From: Ornithinibacillus salinisoli
Lineage (GTDB): Bacteria > Bacillota > Bacilli > Bacillales > Amphibacillaceae
Assembly (NCBI RefSeq): GCF_042682545.1
Contig: NZ_JBHUHQ010000015.1
DNA length: 64,000 nt
Strand: one strand, 5' to 3'
The notes under the pieces are model-generated. The model had not been told where the DNA came from. It ran no database searches and saw only the letters and a program-made list of their open reading frames with translations. Position numbers and translations under genes: made by a program. Shown here piece after piece: positions 60,618 through 64,000 of the stretch. Every line of letters starts with the position of its first letter. Within the stretch, counting starts at the first letter, position 1.

Positions 60618-61610
60618 TTACTCCTTTCCATAACCGTTCGGATGGGAGGCATACCAATTCCATGCATCCTGGATGATTTTCGTGATGGAGGTTCTTGTTG
60701 GATTCCAGCCAAGAATTTTCTTGGCTTTTTCTGAACTGGCTATTAATATACTAGGATCCCCAGCACGACGTTCCCCGATTTGTACTGGAATTTCATTTCC
60801 TGTCACTTCACAAGCTGTTTTAATCATTTCTTTTACCGAAAATCCTTGGCTACTACCTAGGTTGAAAATATTGCTTTGACCACCTGTTTGCAAATAGTCA
60901 AGTGCTAATAGGTGGGCATTTATAAGATCCTCGACATGAATGTAATCACGAATACACGTTCCATCTGGTGTGGCATAATCTTCACCAAAGATAGTAATAT
61001 GGGAACGTTGGCCAAGTGCTGCTTGAAGGATTATAGGAATTAAATGAGTTTCAGGACGGTGATCTTCGCCAATCTCTCCAGATTCTCGTGCACCAGCAAC
61101 ATTGAAATAACGTAAAGATACAAATTTAATGCCATGTGCTTGTTCTGTCCACTTCATCATTTTTTCCATAGTGAGTTTGGTTTCGCCATACGTGTTTGTA
61201 GGCATGGTAGCCATATTCTCTGTAATAGGCACTGTATCTGGTTCCCCATACGTTGCTGCTGTTGAAGAGAAAACGATGTGTTTTACATTAAATTCCATCA
61301 TTACCTGTAGCAAGATTTGGGTTCCATAAACATTGTTATCAAAGTATTTTAATGGCAACTCCATTGATTCTCCAACAAGGGAGTTCGCAGCAAAATGAAT
61401 CACACCGTTGATTTCTTCTTGTTGAAATACAGTACGGAGAAAGTCAATATTACGAATGTCTCCCTGATAAAAGGTTGCATCTGGGTGTATGGCTTTTTTG
61501 TGCCCATTTTCTAAGTTATCAACAACAACGACTTGTTTTCCTTGATCAATAAGTTGATATACAGCGTGGGAACCGATGTACCCAGCTCCACCTAAAACTA
61601 GTACACTCAT
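60618..61610 (-). CDS. galE: UDP-glucose 4-epimerase
   Basis: 330 residues. NAD-dependent short-chain dehydrogenase-type epimerase regenerating UDP-glucose from UDP-galactose. Nucleotide motif VLGGAGYIGSHAVYQL at the N-terminus, catalytic region SSTAATYG near 120 and YGETKLTMEKMM near 145 (YxxxK), and GTCIRDYIHVEDL near 215. Starts immediately after the galK stop (61611). Confidence 0.96.
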   Translation of the reverse strand: MSVLVLGGAGYIGSHAVYQLIDQGKQVVVVDNLENGHKKAIHPDATFYQGDIRNIDFLRTVFQQEEINGVIHFAANSLVGESMELPLKYFDNNVYGTQILLQVMMEFNVKHIVFSSTAATYGEPDTVPITENMATMPTNTYGETKLTMEKMMKWTEQAHGIKFVSLRYFNVAGARESGEIGEDHRPETHLIPIILQAALGQRSHITIFGEDYATPDGTCIRDYIHVEDLINAHLLALDYLQTGGQSNIFNLGSSQGFSVKEMIKTACEVTGNEIPVQIGERRAGDPSILIASSEKAKKILGWNPTRTSITKIIQDAWNWYASHPNGYGKE

Positions 61611-62795
61611 TTATAACACTTCCTTGTTAAGTTTTTTTGCCCCATCCCCGATGGTAGCCATATAAAAGGTTGCATCGTAACCAACTGTCTCACGATATAT
61701 GCGATGTATATTTTCCTGGAATTCCTCCACGCTATTTTTGTTTACAATTGCAATTGCACAGCCACCAAAACCAGCACCAGTCATTCTAGCACCGAGTACA
61801 CCATCTTGCTCCCAAGCAGCTTTCACGACGGTATCCAATTCAGGACCAGTGACTTCATAATCTTTTCGAAGAGATTCATGGGATTCGTTCATGAGCTTAC
61901 CAAATGCGTTTAGATCACCTTGCTTTAACATTTGATAGGCCTCTAATGTACGGGCGTTTTCATAGACAGCGTGTTTGGCTCGTTTTCTTCTGATCTCATC
62001 TTGAATGAGGTGGTGATGACGATCAAAAACCTCTCTTGTAAGTTGGCCGAGACTTTCAATGTCCAGTTTCGTTTGTAGTTCTATTAGCGCTTGTTCACAT
62101 TGTGCTCTCCGTTCGTTATATTTGGAACCCGCAAGTGTACGCCGTTTGTTGGTATTTATAATCATAATAACATTATCTTGCAAATCCATAGGTGCGTAGT
62201 AGTAGTCCAACGTTTCACAGTTTAATAGAATAGCATGATCCGCTTTCCCCATACCAATTGAAAATTGATCCATGATACCACTGTTTACACCGATATATTC
62301 ATTTTCTACTTTTTGACCGAGTGTTACCATTTGTACGCGATCTATTTGTAATTGGAATAATTCTTCTAGAAGAACTCCAGTCACCATTTCAATTGAAGCA
62401 GAAGAAGAGAGGCCGGCTCCGTTAGGGGTATTACCGTAAAATAATAGATTCATTCCCTTATCAATAGTATGACCAGATTGTTGTAGATAGCGGATCATTC
62501 CTTTAGGGTAATTCGCCCAATCATGATCTTTGTTGTAGGATAGATCTGCTAAGTCACATTCAATTACACCAATTTCAGGAAAGTTCAGAGAATAAAAACG
62601 TAATTTACTATCGTTGCGAGTATGTGCAAGTGCATACGTTCCGAATGATATAGATGCTGGAAATACATGCCCGCCATTGTAATCCGTATGTTCACCAATT
62701 AAGTTAATTCGCCCAGGAGCGAAGAAATGGTAGGGGTTTTTGGTCGTGGTAAAGCAATTCTGAAATTCTGAAGTTAAACGTTGTATCGTGTTCAT
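61611..62795 (-). CDS. galK: Galactokinase
   Basis: 394 residues, CGGAGG before the ATG. GHMP kinase phosphorylating galactose at C1. Signature PGRINLIGEHTDYNGGHVFP near 28-47, ATP motif NGAGLSSSASIEMVTG near 120, and the third GHMP motif GARMTGAGFGGCAIAIV near 340. First gene of galKETM; a candidate ROK operator lies about 40 bases upstream. Confidence 0.97.
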   Translation of the reverse strand: MNTIQRLTSEFQNCFTTTKNPYHFFAPGRINLIGEHTDYNGGHVFPASISFGTYALAHTRNDSKLRFYSLNFPEIGVIECDLADLSYNKDHDWANYPKGMIRYLQQSGHTIDKGMNLLFYGNTPNGAGLSSSASIEMVTGVLLEELFQLQIDRVQMVTLGQKVENEYIGVNSGIMDQFSIGMGKADHAILLNCETLDYYYAPMDLQDNVIMIINTNKRRTLAGSKYNERRAQCEQALIELQTKLDIESLGQLTREVFDRHHHLIQDEIRRKRAKHAVYENARTLEAYQMLKQGDLNAFGKLMNESHESLRKDYEVTGPELDTVVKAAWEQDGVLGARMTGAGFGGCAIAIVNKNSVEEFQENIHRIYRETVGYDATFYMATIGDGAKKLNKEVL

Positions 62796-62834
62796 AATAA
62801 CCTCCGGGAATAAAATAGCAGCTATTTAAGTTTA

Positions 62835-62851
62835 TTAATTAATTTAATTAA
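62835..62851 (-). promoter_or_regulatory. Candidate ROK operator of galKETM
   Basis: TTAATTAA-T-TTAATTAA: two identical 8-bp palindromic half sites with a one-base centre. It matches the element in the ROK gene promoter (56837-56853) at 16 of 17 positions. Upstream on the minus strand TTGATA (about 62872) could be a -35 box, but its -10 partner is weak. The remaining bases of 62796-63203 up to the promoter at 63063 show no gene. Confidence 0.55.
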
Positions 62852-63062
62852 GTTATGTGTTTTTATCTTACTATCAAATGCTGATTTGTGCAACAGGGGG
62901 GAAGAGTATAATTAATAAAACATATAAATAAAAGGTTAAACGGTTCTGTTTAGGAGTACAAAATCTTAATTAGCAGAAGTAATAACGTATAGTTTAAGGA
63001 AAGTATTGAAAGGTAAAAATAAGTAAAATAAACCCTAAATTAACTTTAGCTTTGTCACAATA

Positions 63063-63091
63063 TTGACGGAGTCTTTTTAACTGGTTATAAT
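63063..63091 (+). promoter_or_regulatory. Strong candidate promoter of the membrane protein gene
   Basis: TTGACG (63063-63068), 17-base spacer, TATAAT (63086-63091), giving a leader of about 105 bases before the start at 63204. Confidence 0.7.
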
Positions 63092-63203
63092 CCCATTTAA
63101 TATTCTAAATCGGTTGAATTTTATGGTAATATAATAGTTGACTGTGAAAGATACATTTAAACGAAAGGGCAGGATTGTTAAATAAAAGGAAGGGTGAAAA
63201 GTT

Positions 63204-63752
63204 TTGGAGTTAAACAAAGTTAGAGATGACCTATCAATAAGAGGGAAAAATGGGGTTGGCTTTTTATTATCAGCTATTGTAATTTGGTCGATGATTACAA
63301 TAGTATTTTTACAGGCAATAGAATTGCAACAGAAAAACATCTATATGTTAGTTTCAACAGGTTTAATGTTCCCATTATCCGTTGGAATTTCTACTTTAGT
63401 AAAGGCTGATTGGAAACTTGAAAATAATCTATTAGGAAATCTAGGTTTATACTTAAATTTGGCTCAGATTATCTATTTTCCTATACTTTTTTGGGGAATT
63501 ATAAAAAGTCCAAATGATGCTATCATATTTTTTGCGATTATAACAGGAGCTCACTTTTTTCCTTACGGGTGGTTTTATAATGCTAAAGCCTATAATGTAA
63601 TGGCACCAATATCTGCGGTCGTAATTATGTTATTGGGGCTGTATCTTAATGGAGAAAATTTATGGTTGATACCATTTTCTTTTACTATTCTTTTACTCTT
63701 TTTAATTTTTTGGCTTCATTTAGATTATAAGAAGAAAATTAAAAAGGATTAA
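63204..63752 (+). CDS. Six-helix membrane protein, DUF7010-like
   Basis: 182 residues, TTG start with AGGAAGGGTG upstream. About six membrane helices with a short Lys-rich C-terminus (HLDYKKKIKKD). The start MELNKVRDDLSIRGKNGVGFLLSA and the central ITGAHFFPYGWFYNAKAY are patterns I associate with the DUF7010 group of small Bacillaceae membrane proteins (from memory). Function unknown. Its neighbour on the right is an insertion sequence. Confidence 0.75.
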   Translation: MELNKVRDDLSIRGKNGVGFLLSAIVIWSMITIVFLQAIELQQKNIYMLVSTGLMFPLSVGISTLVKADWKLENNLLGNLGLYLNLAQIIYFPILFWGIIKSPNDAIIFFAIITGAHFFPYGWFYNAKAYNVMAPISAVVIMLLGLYLNGENLWLIPFSFTILLLFLIFWLHLDYKKKIKKD

Positions 63753-63873
63753 GAATTCAACTATCAGGGCTATAGTTTCAACAATAAAAAATTAGATATG
63801 AACCAAATAGGCTTAGGAAAAGTTTTCCCTCAAGCGTATTTTTTTGCGTTGAATATATTGATTATAATGATGA

Positions 63874-64000
63874 TGTGACCGTCAAGTAAAATGTTACAGT
63901 TTTTGCTGATTAATTTGTTACACTTTCCTGCCCGAAGATGTTCTTTCGATGCTTCATTCGATAACTGTCACCGTTTAAATGTATTATTTCAACTCGGTGT
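63874..64000 (-). mobile_element. End of an IS21-family insertion sequence, cut by the window edge
   Basis: Likely terminus at TGTGACCGTCAAGTAAAATG (63874-63893). The short repeated motif TGTTACA follows (63892-63898 and 63916-63922), as expected for the multiple terminal repeats of IS21-type elements, and the C-terminus of an IstB-like ORF reads inwards. The rest of the element lies outside the window. Confidence 0.6.
63910..64000 (-). CDS. IstB-like transposition helper ATPase, C-terminal fragment
   Basis: Thirty codons read on the minus strand from the window edge to a TAA at 63910-63912. The residues HRVEIIHLNGDSYRMKH then RKNIFGQESVTN resemble the C-terminus of IstB-type ATPases of IS21-family elements (DRLLHH...GDSYRM). 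The start and the Walker motifs are off the window. IstB helps the IstA transposase choose targets. Confidence 0.55.
   Translation of the reverse strand, partial: HRVEIIHLNGDSYRMKHRKNIFGQESVTN

Overview
The window is AT-rich, with dense head-to-tail operons, strong AGGAGG-type ribosome binding sites, frequent TTG/GTG starts and an entirely Firmicute gene repertoire (AraR of the GntR/LacI hybrid type, class II GlpX, BCCT betaine transporter, PRD/PTS regulator, cre boxes). It looks like chromosome of a halotolerant Bacillaceae species close to Oceanobacillus, Virgibacillus or Gracilibacillus. No rRNA, tRNA or CRISPR array was seen. The left edge cuts a chemotaxis receptor and the right edge cuts an IS21-type insertion sequence.

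Layout. 1-3.5 kb: chemotaxis receptor, a lipoprotein, a small membrane protein, GMP reductase. 3.8-12.1 kb: an RpiR-type regulator followed by M20 amidohydrolase, GNAT acyltransferase, enolase-superfamily racemase, M19 dipeptidase, DUF819 transporter and an S15-type hydrolase; the GNAT/racemase/M20 trio matches the known N-succinylation route that converts D- to L-amino acids irreversibly. 12.3-16.8 kb: CBS protein, cell-wall amidase, AbrB-family membrane protein, zinc-ribbon/PD-(D/E)XK nuclease-like protein. 17.1-20.9 kb: an ascorbate-type PTS (regulator with built-in IIA, IIB, IIC). 21.3-23.6 kb: three small secreted charged helical proteins with their own signal peptidase I. 23.9-36 kb: GlpX, CHY zinc finger protein, HpaB-like monooxygenase, aldose epimerase, BCCT transporter, a RAYT transposase, amidohydrolase, S9 peptidase, and a ComEC-like metallo-beta-lactamase/HhH lipoprotein with a DUF3006 partner. 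36-46.6 kb: truncated DUF3006 gene, Cof hydrolase, an OFA transporter/FdhF/FdhD/MoaA formate-oxidation module, and two Gfo/Idh/MocA dehydrogenases around an aldo/keto reductase. 47.4-62.8 kb: a coherent L-arabinose plus D-galactose block: araDBA, araR, a ChvE/GguAB-type monosaccharide ABC transporter, a ROK repressor and galKETM, with visible AraR boxes, tandem cre sites and a shared candidate ROK operator.

The most unusual property is a family of dispersed palindromes (arms GGTGCCTGTCACC / GGTGACAGGCACC, about 40-50 bp, three subtypes). I count 16 full copies and at least five half copies, all between 2.3 and 44.6 kb and none in the ara/gal block. A RAYT (REP-associated tyrosine transposase) gene at 30.4 kb sits between two of them, so this is probably a Firmicute REP/RAYT system. 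Several copies are built into genes: one encodes the N-terminus of the M20 enzyme, one the C-terminal tail of the AbrB-family protein, one sits exactly where a DUF3006 gene is truncated, and others lie between convergent genes where they can act as two-way terminators.
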